From positions 108,331,635 to 108,395,634 of the forward strand of contig CM054180.1 of NCBI GenBank assembly GCA_028829895.1: 64,000 bases of DNA. Direction: 5' to 3'. The notes under the pieces are model-generated. The model was not told the origin of the DNA. It was given only the letters and a program-made list of their open reading frames with translations, and did no database searches. This DNA is from Sinotaia quadrata (lineage: Eukaryota; Mollusca; Gastropoda; Architaenioglossa; Viviparidae). The position numbers were made by a program, and so were the translations under genes. This document shows positions 11,731 to 23,711 of the stretch, one piece after another (within the stretch, counting starts at the first letter, position 1; each line of letters starts with the position of its first letter).

Positions 11731-12379
11731 CAACGCTTTCAGCGTAACTCTACAGCCTGATGCCGCAACCACAATACTTCCACCATAACACAAGCAACTT
11801 GATACATCATCATCTAAATATATACTGCTTAATACCGTCCCATAACACAAACGCACAAAATAATTACTGACTGGATCAAGAAACTGTAGCTGAAAGCCCT
11901 TTAATTTGAAATGAGACCATTGTGTTAATATCCTTTTATCAGTAGCTACAATATTCCCCCCTCCCCCATAAAGAAAGAAAGAAAATGTTCGGTATATAAA
12001 GATAAAATTATACAAGAGTGATGTCGGTTAGAAAATTCATAAACTAAAGTGATAGACAGAGGGTATTCTAGAAATTCTCCTTGGTTTTTTAAAATTTTCT
12101 TTCCATTATACGTTAGGCTTTTTTTTTTTAAAGTCAGCACTGCGAGCCAGTTAGATTTATTCGGCTTTTCACTCCACCAGACCACTTTACATCTGGGCGC
12201 GATTGCAGCCGTGAGCAGACAGACTGTCGTCAGAGCTGTCGTCATCGACAGTGGCAAAATATGTGTGACAGGAAAAATATTAAATTTAATTTGAGGGTCT
12301 ATTGCTGTTGCTCTCAGTAAGGCCCGAGGACAGATTATATAGTTGATGTGGTCGATAAGACATGAATTTGGCAATCACT

Positions 12380-12610
12380 TAAGTAAGGTCATATCACGAT
12401 TGTGACCCACGATAGTCTGTCACAGTAGGCATGGTCACATGATTCAGACCATCTGTATTCAGTCATATTCTACTATAGTCAGATACAATAAAGCACTGTC
12501 AGACAATTATATGACTGACCGACTATAATGAGCTATATTAAGAAAGTCATATTATAATTCTGATCCAGTGTGGTCAGCTATATTAAGCATGGTCTAATCC
12601 ATCTGAAATT
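12380..12610. repeat. Degenerate short repeats (GGTCATAT/ATTATGACT type)
   Basis: Loosely repeated TATAGTCAGATACAATAA and GTCATATTA motifs; the same ATAGTCAGATACAATAA reappears at 14155. No gene is seen. Confidence 0.4.
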
Positions 12611-13454
12611 ATACTCTCCCATCAATCAAAATTGGAGTTATTACGAGTCGGTTAGAAGTAAACTCCCTCGTGGAATCAGTTAGATCTAAATGTGAAGCCT
12701 TAATAGATTAACCTGTTTAATCACCTGACTAACTTACAGTAACTAGATACTCCTAGATTCGCCGACAGCTGACTGCGTCAAATGCGGCAGGTCCATCTGT
12801 AAACTACTAATGCTGAACGTTGTGTAATGGACTAATTCTGCCAAATTTCAGATACCTCTCTCCAAGACTGGAAATGGACTATCTCAGCCATGTTTCAGAT
12901 GCAAAAATTATCTCCTCAAGAGGCAATTTTGCTTTGAAAGATCAGCCAGCCATTTATTATATAAATTATATTATAACATGATTACTTTATGATTCTCATT
13001 GTAATTATTATACATGTTATATCTGTCTCTCATGTGCTTGAATCTATTGTGTCCCGCTCTACTTTTTATTTACTTCCCGTTAAAAATCAAACATCTGAGT
13101 TAAAAATAAATGTGAATTGTGTACACTGGCGCAAAGACTTCAGCAGGCTTCCGACATACTACCACCCACCTACCAGCTCTCCAAAGCTGTCACGGTAACC
13201 TGGGGACAACACTCTTTATGGAACTCTGGAAAGCAAGGTCCCTTTACAGCCTTAACTCGCGGCCAGTATGCTGGAAGCCCAACCTCAGAAAACCAGACAT
13301 TATTTTGCGTTTGTATTTTACAATTCTTTGTTGAACTACAAAAATTTATCTAAAGTAACTCGGAATAGTTTTATCTTTCTTTCTTTAACTGCTTACTTTC
13401 TGTCCAGAATGATTTAGAACAGTTATAACCATTCTTTGTTTAACAATGTCCAGA

Positions 13455-13755
13455 TTTCAATTAATAAAAAAAAAAATCTATACGACGTCAGGATTTCAAT
13501 TAATAAAAAGTCTATACAACGTCAGGATCGCAATTAATAAAAAATCTATACAACGTCAGGATCGCAATTAATAAAAAATCTATACAACGTCAGGGCGTCG
13601 TGACCTCAATTAATAAAAAATCTATACAACGTCAGGATCGCAATTAATAAAAAATCTTTACAACGTCAGGGCGTCAATTAATAAAAAATCTATACAATGT
13701 CGGGGCGTCAATTAATAAAAAAAAAATCTACACAACGTCAGGGCGTCAATTAAAA
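13455..13755. repeat. Minisatellite, about 35 bp, 8-9 copies
   Basis: Unit core CAATTAATAAAAAATCTATA then CAACGTCAGG(AT/GC)CG, with variable A-run length and one longer unit. Confidence 0.95.
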
Positions 13756-13831
13756 TATATTACGCTTGACAAAAAAAGTACTGCGTGGTGTAACGTGCCG
13801 ACTGCCACGCCAGTTGTCAATTAATTAACTA

Positions 13832-13870
13832 AACCACCGCCACACTGCGGCAAACTGTTTTTGGCGGTGG
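13832..13870. other. Perfect inverted repeat (9-bp stem)
   Basis: CCACCGCCA and its complement TGGCGGTGG flank a loop of about 20 bases. It sits in a locally GC-rich patch after an AT-rich minisatellite. Function is unknown; it could be a remnant of a foldback element. Confidence 0.6.
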
Positions 13871-14329
13871 TAGGTCTATAATAGAGAAACTAAAGTGCGG
13901 TCACGGGAGTCTGGCTAGAATTATGTTTGTTTGTTTTTCCCCTGGACAGAATGTCAGTAATGGAGATGTTTTTATGTCATGAAGATGCCAATAGCTGATG
14001 AAGTATTGATTTTAAACAAGCAATAGATGTGTATTTTCTTTGGGACCAAGACTTTGAGAGATTTTTGTTTTTACATTGCTTATTTTAAGCGTTCTTATAG
14101 ACTATATAAATAGAATTACAATACAGAATGGTATGTTCAGAGAGACTTTTATTATAGTCAGATACAATAAAAATAAGAAAAGAACACATTATGGTCGATA
14201 TAACTAATGTAACGTATTTAGTTAACGTTTACACATCACAATCTGTGTCTGTTGTGCCATTTTTTAAAAAACATAGTACTGTCGTATCAGTAGTTTAGAT
14301 AAAATAGATATCAACTCAAGTTTACAAGG

Positions 14330-14585
14330 GACCTCGCAAATGACTAATAATGTAAAACAATGAAGGATTGGCTTTAGAATTATACAATCCTGAGATTTTA
14401 AAAATTGAATTTACAATGATACACTACCTGAGATTTGAAACAATGAAGGATTGAATTTAGAATGACACACAATGAAACCTGAGATTTGAAACAATTAAAG
14501 ATTGGATTAAAATACTACAAGACCTGAGATTTGAAACTTTTGAAGAATGGAATGTTAAAGCGATGTATGACCTGAGATTTCAGCA
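14330..14585. repeat. Degenerate tandem repeat, about 55-60 bp, 4-5 copies
   Basis: Units share CCTGAGATTTGAAACAATGA then AGGATTGAATTTAGAAT. Confidence 0.85.
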
Positions 14586-14699
14586 GTGCAGATAGAAGGC
14601 AGATTTTAAAGCACTAAACTTTTTTCATCTCATGTCCCATGACACCCTACCCCTCCATACCATTTCATTTCAAAGATCAATTAAATTTAATACCTTCCT

Positions 14700-15480
14700 G
14701 AGGGACAGAGATGCCTTAAGTAATGATAAAGACACACTAATTACTAAATGAAAAGACCCATATAATTGATACATACGCACGAATGAATAATAAAGATATA
14801 ATGATTGACACACCAATATGACTGACACAGGTATATGAATGACTGATATTGCTATAGTAATTTTTAAAGAGAAAATGGCTGACAGGTATATGAATGACTG
14901 ATATTGCTATAGTAATATTTAAAGAGAAAATGGCTGACAGGTATATGAATGACTGATATTGCTATAGTAATATTTAAAGAGAAAATGGTTTACTGATACG
15001 AGTAACATAATGCCTGATGACATACATATATAATAATGACTGTCACGAACGACTAATACAGATACTATGATAGGAAAAACACAATAGAATACTAATAAAG
15101 ACACTCTATATGTGTCATAAAGGCTTCTTAATAACTGATAAAGGCAGGTGGATTACTGATAACAATATCATGACTAATAAAGATAACACAATGATTTCTA
15201 TAGATATCACAAAGGACTGTTAAAGATGCCTAAATGAATGAAACAAAATCAATAATGAATTATAAAAACACACGAATGAATGACACTCACTATAATGGCT
15301 TATAAACACACAATAAAGACCGAAAAAGAAACCTTAATGACTGAGAGAGCTACATTTTTAACGACTGATAAAAGCAAGACACTTGAATGCATTGATGCAT
15401 TAATGATTCCTAAAGACAAATCACTTTAATATCATAAGAAAGCCCGTGAAATCACTTAAAGACCAAAGGATGAATGTTTT
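14700..15480. repeat. Extended degenerate repeat region with a 56-bp array
   Basis: A clean 56-bp unit (GACAGGTATATGAATGACTG and onward) is repeated three times at 14825-14990. Around it, ACTGATAAAGACAC/ACTAATAAAGACAC motifs recur in diverged form. No gene is seen. Confidence 0.7.
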
Positions 15481-16540
15481 AAATGAGCACTGAAGTAATG
15501 ATGTACATAGGAAATGTGATTATAACACAATGCACGACATAAGACATAGCCACTTTTCAAATCTCTTACCTGCTAAGTGAGATGGGGGGAGAAACAGAGA
15601 GAGAGAAGAATTAATAAGATAAAGAGGATAGAAATTACTTGGGAGGGTGCGCTTCACTTTTATTCATGTTTATTTTAAAATAACAAATTTCATTAGTCGC
15701 ATATTTTACTATATGATGTCATAAATTTTATGATATGACAAAATAAATTTGATTTCGGAAAGTGCGATATTGTACAATGATTACGTAATAACAAACTTAA
15801 GAATGTACTGTAAAACTAGCCAACTGTCTCCCCTTCCCTCTTACCTATTAAATTTCAGTGCAAGTTAGCCATGAGTGCTGCACTTCCTGACTTGTAGAAA
15901 TTACAGCTGGAGTGATCACGTGGTTCAGCCGTCATGCGCGCGCATACCATGGGGGGAAAAAAAAAAAAGAAGAGCAAGTTGCTGCAATTATGCCGTCTTT
16001 TGTACATCAGTCCCGAGGCAAAGGCCAGCAAAGGAGGTCATGCATATGTACTAGTGTTGTCGGCACTTGTTCAAACGAACTTTCAAAGTCACTTATGACA
16101 AGACAAGGTGAGATTTTATGTCTCAATTGGCTTTCTTTTTTCTTCAAAGAGAGTACATGTTTTCTTTGTGTGTGTGTGTCGGAAGAATTTGTTTATTTTC
16201 GTGTTTTGTTTTTTCTTACCAATTCTGATTTTCGGAGAAGAATCAGTTCACACTGACCATGAAAAGTATAATATTTATTTTTTAAAAGTATTTAAATTTC
16301 ATGTTTTGTCATAAAGTAACAAAGTTGGTGCCAAAAGACACAACCATGAGTTGAATCCAGTTAGACTCTTTATGCTAGAGTATAAACAAATTATTCGACG
16401 AGATCTCAACGATGAAAATGTATGTGTGTATTGAATACGTGCTTACGCTTATTGTTAACTCATCGACTGTTGCCATCTCATTTTCATCAATAAACAGATA
16501 TATACTTAGATATGAAGAATAGTGCATTCTTTGTACTCCT
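15481..16540. other. Stretch without recognised gene
   Basis: A 114-codon frame at 15912-16256 crosses a poly-A run and short GT runs and shows no domain, so I do not call it. No RNA gene or element ends are seen. Confidence 0.4.
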
Positions 16541-16541
16541 T

Positions 16542-16602
16542 CCTTCCTTCCTTTCTTCCTTCCTTCCTTCCTTCCTTTTTTTCTTTCTTTCTTTCTTTCT
16601 TT
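16542..16602. repeat. (CCTT)n / (CTTT)n microsatellite
   Basis: Tetranucleotide pyrimidine run. Confidence 0.95.
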
Positions 16603-17560
16603 TCCCACAAATCAAAACACTGTACTGAATGACACTATAAGGAAATACATCCTGAATTTTGACCGATCTTTTCCGAGAATCACTTAGTGACGATCTCTTT
16701 GTCCTTGGTGGGTTACCTTGACAAATAGTTTGGACTATTCAATTAAACTTTATAAATATGTACTTCATTTATAATATTTTCATAAATTGTATTGAATGAG
16801 TTGTCAAACGAATTTAAATAAACAGACTGAGAAACAAAACCTTAACTTTACTAACTTCAGTCGATAAAAGCTTGCATTTGTACCAGCTGGTGAATTACCT
16901 CCAGAGCTCTCCAGGGCCGAGAACGTCCGAAGACGAAAGGCCCCATCAGACTGAAGAAGGGAGCTAACTCAGCTGAGGGGACCACCAGCTAAATACTCTG
17001 TGGCACTAAAGGACAAATATTAAACGTTTAATTATGTTTGTCTGCACAGTGTTTAGATTTGCTGTTTCAAATTTGATGAGATTTGTAAAACTGATCTTGT
17101 TTTGGTTGTTTTATATGACAAATGAAAAAGATATTGGTTTCTTGTTTTACTAGTGACTAATGCTTTAAGGCAATATAATAATAACAATTTTATTATTGTT
17201 ATTGTTTTCTTGTTACTCCTCCTCTAGTATATTCTTAAATAATTAAAACATCAATTAAAAACTGTAAATAGATTTAAAAATAAAACTACAATCCATAACT
17301 TACCTTAAAGTGAAATTCCTATAAGAACGAAATTTTGTTACTAACGTTTGCATAGTCTCAGTATAATCAGCTCTGGAAGAAATTTAGCAAAGATTTCTAT
17401 TACATAATAATGTACTAGTTCAAAGGCTAGAAGCTCCATTACCATCAGAGTTCTCTGACTATTGATATCAAGTCAGTTTTCCAAATTACTAATACTAAAC
17501 TATATTATTATTTTTATTATTTTAGTGCTTTTTTCAATAGCAACAGAAATGTAAGTTCTC
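16603..17560. other. Stretch without recognised gene
   Basis: A GC-richer patch at 16880-16990 (GTACCAGCTGGTG ... GGACCACCAGCT) stands out from AT-rich surroundings and may be element-derived. Its ends are imperfectly inverted, but no family is recognised. Confidence 0.35.
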
Positions 17561-17569
17561 TGTTGACAG

Positions 17570-17682
17570 TGAGATTACCCAAAAGAGCACAAAACTGTGT
17601 CTACAGGCATTGAGCATAAGGGAAACCACCCAAAAAGAGCACATAACTGTGTATACTGGCATTGAGCATAAGGGAAACAAGT
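17570..17682. repeat. Tandem duplication, about 57 bp, 2 copies
   Basis: ACCCAAAAGAGCACA-AACTGTGT and GGCATTGAGCATAAGGGAAAC occur twice. Confidence 0.85.
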
Positions 17683-17728
17683 AAGCAATCTGAAAAAGAA
17701 ATATTAGAAAGCGACTGAGTTTTCAAAA

Positions 17729-18134
17729 TCACTTTAAATTTTTCAAAATGTGCTTTACGAACAGTACTAAGCAAATTAAATAGTCACGAAAGACATGCTC
17801 CTCGCAGGCCTGCGAGCTCCAGTGGAGCACGTCGGTTTTGGATCCGGGCAGTGTAGCACCGAGTGTTACAAGGTCAGAAACCCGTTGCACAGGAAGCCTG
17901 CGTTGCTGGCAAGTAAGGCGAACTGGGGATTTTGGCGCGTGCCACGCGCATGACCTCATATCGGTGACAACAACAGGAAACCGTTTACCACAGGCTTCTG
18001 CAAGCAGAGTGCGCTCATTTGAATCGCTGAAGAGACTTTTCACAGGCACGCGACACTTCCTTTGGCGCCCGAAATATCTTTTAATTTTCTCCTCTGGCGT
18101 TATTAGTGTCGACGACACTGGGATGTTCATGTGA
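17729..18134 (-). other. GC- and CpG-rich patch with long open frames on both strands
   Basis: About 350 bp with GC and CpG content clearly above its surroundings. It is open for 133 codons on the minus strand (17729-18130, starting MNIPVSSTLITPEEKIKRYF) and 98 codons on the + strand. The minus frame contains basic segments (KRYFGRQRKCRVPVK) and no recognised domain; its ATG has a weak context. Overlapping frames of this length can arise simply from GC-rich DNA. It could be a first exon with a CpG-rich promoter, or a transposon piece. I rate coding as unproven. Confidence 0.25.
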
Positions 18135-18589
18135 AACGGCTGCTCGCGAGTTTATGAGAGGAAAACGTAAACATTAAGGCATCTTGTACGTAAGTGACAA
18201 ACGTAAGAAAAATTACTTCTTCTCATGTTTACAATGAAGCCCTTAGCCTTCATGCATAATTTATTGGAATTTTTAATTGGGCAAACAAAACTGCATTTAA
18301 TTATTCTCACCCTAAAAGAACTTGCATACTTTAATACAGTGTGCATTGTTTTGGAACTTGTAACTTCGTAATCGGGTCGCGAGAGCAATTATGTGTCATA
18401 GATGCAGGCAGGTTATGAGGTATGTGGTATGTTCTTTACTTATTGTGGTATGATTATTAAGTATTTGCCACTATGTTAATTAATATGATTTTGGGTTTTA
18501 CTGGAATATATAACATTCAGAAATGAGAGGAAAGTATCCAACCATTTTATGAACATCTAATATCTCAGCATCATCAGATTTTGCAATTT

Positions 18590-20120
18590 ATCCACTTATC
18601 TCGTGACCACACGTAAATTATCCATCTTACTTATATCATAACTGTAAACATTGTCAATCATCCAGCTGGCATTCAGTGGCATATGGCATATTTACTTCTT
18701 GTTCTTTACGATCACTTCTTTTCCCCACAGGAATTGCGTGGAAACTTTTCATCTTCTTGATGTTCTCAGTTTCTGTAGAGTTTTTGTGGGGCCTTCCTCC
18801 TTACTCTGTTATTCTAGGAGGGTAGTACTGTTCAAAAAAAAATTGTGGAAGATTTAGTGGTATATTTACTGTAATGTATCCAACATATATATTAATCACT
18901 ATTGCATCCATTTAACTTACGTCTCCACTCACTCCTTCATCAATGTAATGTATCCAGTTGTCTTATATATAAAGTTCACTCATTAATCATTTATTTATAT
19001 ATTTGACTGAAATCGTTACTTTACTCCTTCATCACTGTAATGTATTCAGTTGTCTTATATTGTTGTCCACTCTATTTTTTGATCACTGTAATGCGTCCAT
19101 TTGAAGTATAGCTCCACCCTACTTCTTAATAGTTTAATGTATATAATTTACTGTTATCTCCACCCTACTCCTTGATCATTTAATGTGTACATATACGGCT
19201 GCTTGGTATCTCTACCCTACTCCTTCATTATTTAATGTATCCAGTTGGTCTATCTACACTCCACTCCTTAATCATCGTAATGTATCCAGCTGATTTAGGT
19301 CCATATTTTAGACTCACTGTAAATTATGCATGTGACTTATAGTTGAATCTTGTTGTTAATCATTGTAATGTATCTAAATAATGCGAATTCACACTTTATT
19401 TATATTTAAGTTATATATTCAGCTAATTTGATTCTGCTCTCTAGTCCTTTCTTATTATAATATATCCTGATGACTTCATTGCAAAGCGCAATCATTGTAA
19501 TGCTTCCAGCTGACTCCTGCGCAATCATTGTAATAAATCCTGCTGACTCACATCCACACTCCTATGACCCTATTGTCCTGTAGTTGTATCCTCATTATTT
19601 TACAATATTTGCAATGTGTCTAGTCGACTTAACCTACATTTTGATCCATTGACATTTATCCAGCTTGTAGTTGTATCCACACTATCTCTACAGCAATTGC
19701 AATGTATCTAGCCGACTTATAACCACACCTTGCTACTTTGTTACTGTAATTTATCCAGTTGACATACTTCACACTCTTACGCAATCGTAGATTATATAAT
19801 TATTTTGACCTACATTCTTGTAAGTCTCTGTAATCGATCAAAAATGACGTAATCACTACAATCCATACTTTGTAATTTATTCAGCTGCTATATCTACTCT
19901 AAAATAAACATTTTATTTTTTATCCAGTAGCATAACATTATTTGAAAACACTACGTTATTTTTCTTCTATCCAGATGCATAAGATTATATCAAAACGCTA
20001 TTTGTTATCTTTTTAAACATAACACTATTTTATATCTTAGTAACAAATCCACCTAACTGTTAACACAATGTAATGAATCATCTCATACCGACTCTGTTTC
20101 GTGAACTTTGTAATTTATCT
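18590..20120. repeat. Long degenerate satellite, period about 45-75 bp
   Basis: Motifs TGTAATGTATCCAG, TTGACTTATA and CTCCACTC-TTCATCA recur more than 15 times with strong divergence and uneven spacing, for example near 18872, 18946, 19036, 19090, 19235 and 19280. This explains the lack of genes over 1.5 kb. Confidence 0.75.
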
Positions 20121-20393
20121 CCTTGAATTAATGATCTAAGTCTGAATTGCCATCTTTTTTATTTAACTAGATGACTTAGTTTAAATCAAAAATCCTTTCC
20201 TAGGGAATCTTTGTAACGTACGTAAAAAAATCTTTGGATCAGCAATTAAAAAGTGTTTGCAGAATCTGAATTATGCTGCAGATAATCAGAGTGCTGGCCA
20301 ATTAGGCGATCATTTATACTCGTGCAAGATGGAAGACGTCAACTCTGAATGTATATATATTTTTCTTTGCATTAAAACACATACTTAATCATT

Positions 20394-20400
<7 letters not shown>

Positions 20401-20438
<38 letters not shown>

Positions 20439-20451
20439 ACTCACTCACTCA

Positions 20452-20511
<60 letters not shown>
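20401..20511. repeat. (TC)n-(ACTC)n-(AC)n compound microsatellite
   Basis: TC dinucleotides to about 20434, ACTC units to 20455, then AC dinucleotides. Confidence 0.97.
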
Positions 20512-20516
<5 letters not shown>

Positions 20517-21014
20517 GCGGGGTATCTATCTTTTTTCTTGTGTGATGGATTCATATCAGTGTAATCAGTTATACTCAGTCTGCGTTTTTCTTTGTCCTAA
20601 AGTTACTGTTGATTGCATTCGTTTATTCTTAATTAATGGCAGAGGTTTTTTTTTTCTTTCCTTATGTGTGATGCTGGCTTTAGCTGTAAGTGATCTCATT
20701 TATTCCCGCATTTTATCGCAAACAACACTAATTTTCTCATTGGATATTAAGTATCCATAAGCCGAACCTTGTGTTATCAGTTTTGTTTCCTTCAGTTTGA
20801 CGTGAAGGAAACACACTCAGATCTTGAGAAGCATTCATTCTGGCGGCAAAATTAAATACAATTCCAAAGGGGTGTATGACTGTAGACGTGGCGTTGGCGT
20901 TGAACATTGTTCATTTATGGCTACAATCTTTTTCAAAGTCCATTCATTCCCCCTCCCATATATATATTCTTGTTAATTGGCTAACCACTTGTGACCACAT
21001 CCTTGCTTTCTTGT

Positions 21015-21195
21015 CAATGGCATAAGCGTGTCGCTCTACATACGTCAACAAGTGCGGGCATTGTCTTACGAATGCCGGAGGTTCAAATGGGAAGGAAAGA
21101 CAACTCTTGTCTGAAGTAAGGGCGCGTGCCGGAATACGTCAGAAAGGGGTCATTTCTTGTCCCGAGTTCGCGGGAGTTTTGATTATATGCAAAGG
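21015..21195 (+). mobile_element. tRNA-derived SINE-like element
   Basis: An A-box-like TGGCATAAGCG and a B-box-like GGTTCAAAT about 55 bp later sit in a tRNA-like head, followed by a GC-rich body with GAAAGGGGTCATTTC. The GGAGGTTCAAA and GGGGTCA pieces are shared with the minus-strand element at 6475-6700. There is no intact acceptor stem, so this is not a functional tRNA. Confidence 0.5.
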
Positions 21196-21892
21196 CGCGA
21201 GTTTGTCTTTTCTATAAAATCCCCTCCAATTAAAAGAAAAATCTTTATTGAAAATAAAGACAAGACAATTTGCATCTTTAATAATTCACATGATATACGT
21301 TTTTAAAATTCCGATTTGACTACACAAATGCTGCTTTATGGAGACACTTAACCACTACATTAGCGAGCAAGCTAATACTTCCTCACGACCTGATACTGTG
21401 ACATTGACTGTATTGTATGACGTAATTTTTATATGACACCACTTATATGTTGTAATGTGTATGATATAATTTGCAAAATGTTATGTGAATGATACAATGT
21501 GTATGCCATAGTTGTGTGTGCTTTAAGTTACTGTGTTAATGATAGTTATAAAACAAAATACACTCTACCGAGAAAGACACAACACAACTGTGTTTTTTTT
21601 TTTTACTTTTTTACATAATAATGTGCTTAATCGAAATCAAACAATGTAGTCTTCTTTACACTTTATTCTGTCAGGAGGGTTGTAAATAGAGAGAACATTC
21701 ATTTGTTGCATGTTCAATTTCACCATTACATTTATACTTACAAAATACGTCTGATTCTCTAATGTGAATTTTATTATGATGACAGATATAAAATTTATTA
21801 TATTTTTTTTTTATTCTTGGTTTTTACCAGGGTATGTAATTTTTTTATTTTAAAGTTGCTAGTTTAACTATGGCTAAATATTTTACCATTAG

Positions 21893-22262
21893 ATTTGTGA
21901 ATATAGAATACATATTTAAATCCATATGTATATCAGTGCATAATTAAATCCATGTGTATATCAGTGCATATTTAAATCCATGTGTATATCAGTACATATT
22001 TAAATCCATATGTATATCAGTGCATATTTAAATCCATGTGCATATCAGTGCATATTTAAATCCATATGTATATCAGTGCATATTTAAATCCATATGTATA
22101 TCAGTGCATATTTAAATCCATATGTATATCAGTACATATTTAAATCCATATGTATATCAGTACATATTTAAATCCATATGTATATCAGTACATATTTAAA
22201 TCCATATGTATATCAGTACATATTTAAATCCATATGTATATCAGTACATATTTAAATCCATC
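21893..22262. repeat. Minisatellite, 28-bp unit, about 13 copies
   Basis: Unit TATTTAAATCCATATGTATA followed by TCAGTGCA or TCAGTACA. Copies are nearly identical. The array ends about 220 bp before the splice acceptor that precedes the first coding exon of receptor A. The preceding 21200-21890 is AT-rich without a gene. Confidence 0.97.
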
Positions 22263-22615
22263 TTGACCGTTGAACCGTTTGATTATACATTTACAGAGAT
22301 GAAATAAAAATTTGCCTTCATGTCATATAATAAAGAGTGTACTGGTTATTATTGCACCAACTAAAATTTAAATATTAGGGCACTCGTGAGATAAAAATTA
22401 AAATAGCCCCCCCCCCCTCCTCTTTTCTTTTACTAACATTAATTATTCATCCATCGATATAATACTACGTCTTATCCTAACAGGTAGAGCCGCCAAACGC
22501 GAAAAGGACAACCACAACAACCAAAAAAGAGGTCCCTGCACAGGACGATCCGTAGATTGCACGGACATCATATTTACCTGCAGACTTCCGTACAGCAGAT
22601 ATCAGCAGAAGACTT

Positions 22616-23669
22616 ATGAGAACTAGAAGAGACAACTTTGCGTCGCCAAGTTCATCTCCTCCCAGCGTGCACTTCACAGAAATGGACACCGCGAAAATCT
22701 CGGCAACACCTGTGCAAACAGAGACTCTTCTTAATACTAAGGCTGGCGACATTTCAGACTCAGGCACTGGCATCAGTGGGCTGATAGGACTGGTGTCTAT
22801 GGACAGCAACACGTCTTCCATGAAAAGCCCGGTCAAGTTCACGATGTCTGCGGAAGAAGTGGACAATTTCCTTCAAATTAAAAACGATGAGTTTGCTCTG
22901 CTCGTTTTACCGGCAATGGTTTTCCTCGGCGTTCTGTTTATCATCGGTGAGAAAAGCAGTTATTCTTACATGTTCAGAGAGTTCTGTCTCAGTTCTTCTC
23001 CCTACCCTCACCTCCATTTTTTTTCTTTATTGTAATAGTTATACGGCAGTCTGAACATTGTTCTGTGGTTGGTGTGCTTTTTGCAATGACTTAAGTGAAT
23101 AAGTATACTTTTTAAATTCCTTAATTTTGTTTTGTTCTGTGCGGTAACGGTTTTCTTTTTCAAAGTGAGGTGTATTTTATCTTGTTTATGTGCATTGCTT
23201 TATTTAATATGTAAAGTACTATAAGCATTAAAAAAATATTTTCATGTGTTTCTTAATAGACAACTTTAAAGTAAAACAAAGCGGAGATGAAGTGATGGAT
23301 AGGTATAGAGATAACTGGACAGATATGTAAATTGTAGATAGAAAGATAAATAGACAAATATATAGACTGTAGATAGGTATAGAGATAACTAGACATATAT
23401 AAATTGTAGAGACAGATATATAGACTGTAGATAGGTATAGAGATAACTAGACAGATATATAAACTGTAGATAGGTAGAGAGATAAATAGACAGATAGATA
23501 TATAGACTGTAGATGGGTAGATAAATACAGGCAGACAGCTATATAGATGGGCAGATATATAGATAGCTGAGCAGGCGACAGATAGATAGATAGATGCATA
23601 AATACAATCGCACATATAGATAAAACTATGCAATAAAGCATTTACAAATTGCTCGTGTATATATATATA

Positions 23670-23711
<42 letters not shown>

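Noticed and set aside
11946..12374. 142-codon minus frame with a hydrophobic segment that could pass for a signal peptide
   Set aside because: It runs through a poly-A tract and AT-rich DNA, shows no domain, and a + frame of similar length overlaps it.
15912..16256. 114-codon + frame
   Set aside because: It contains a poly-A run and a GT run, with no domain and no homologous pattern.
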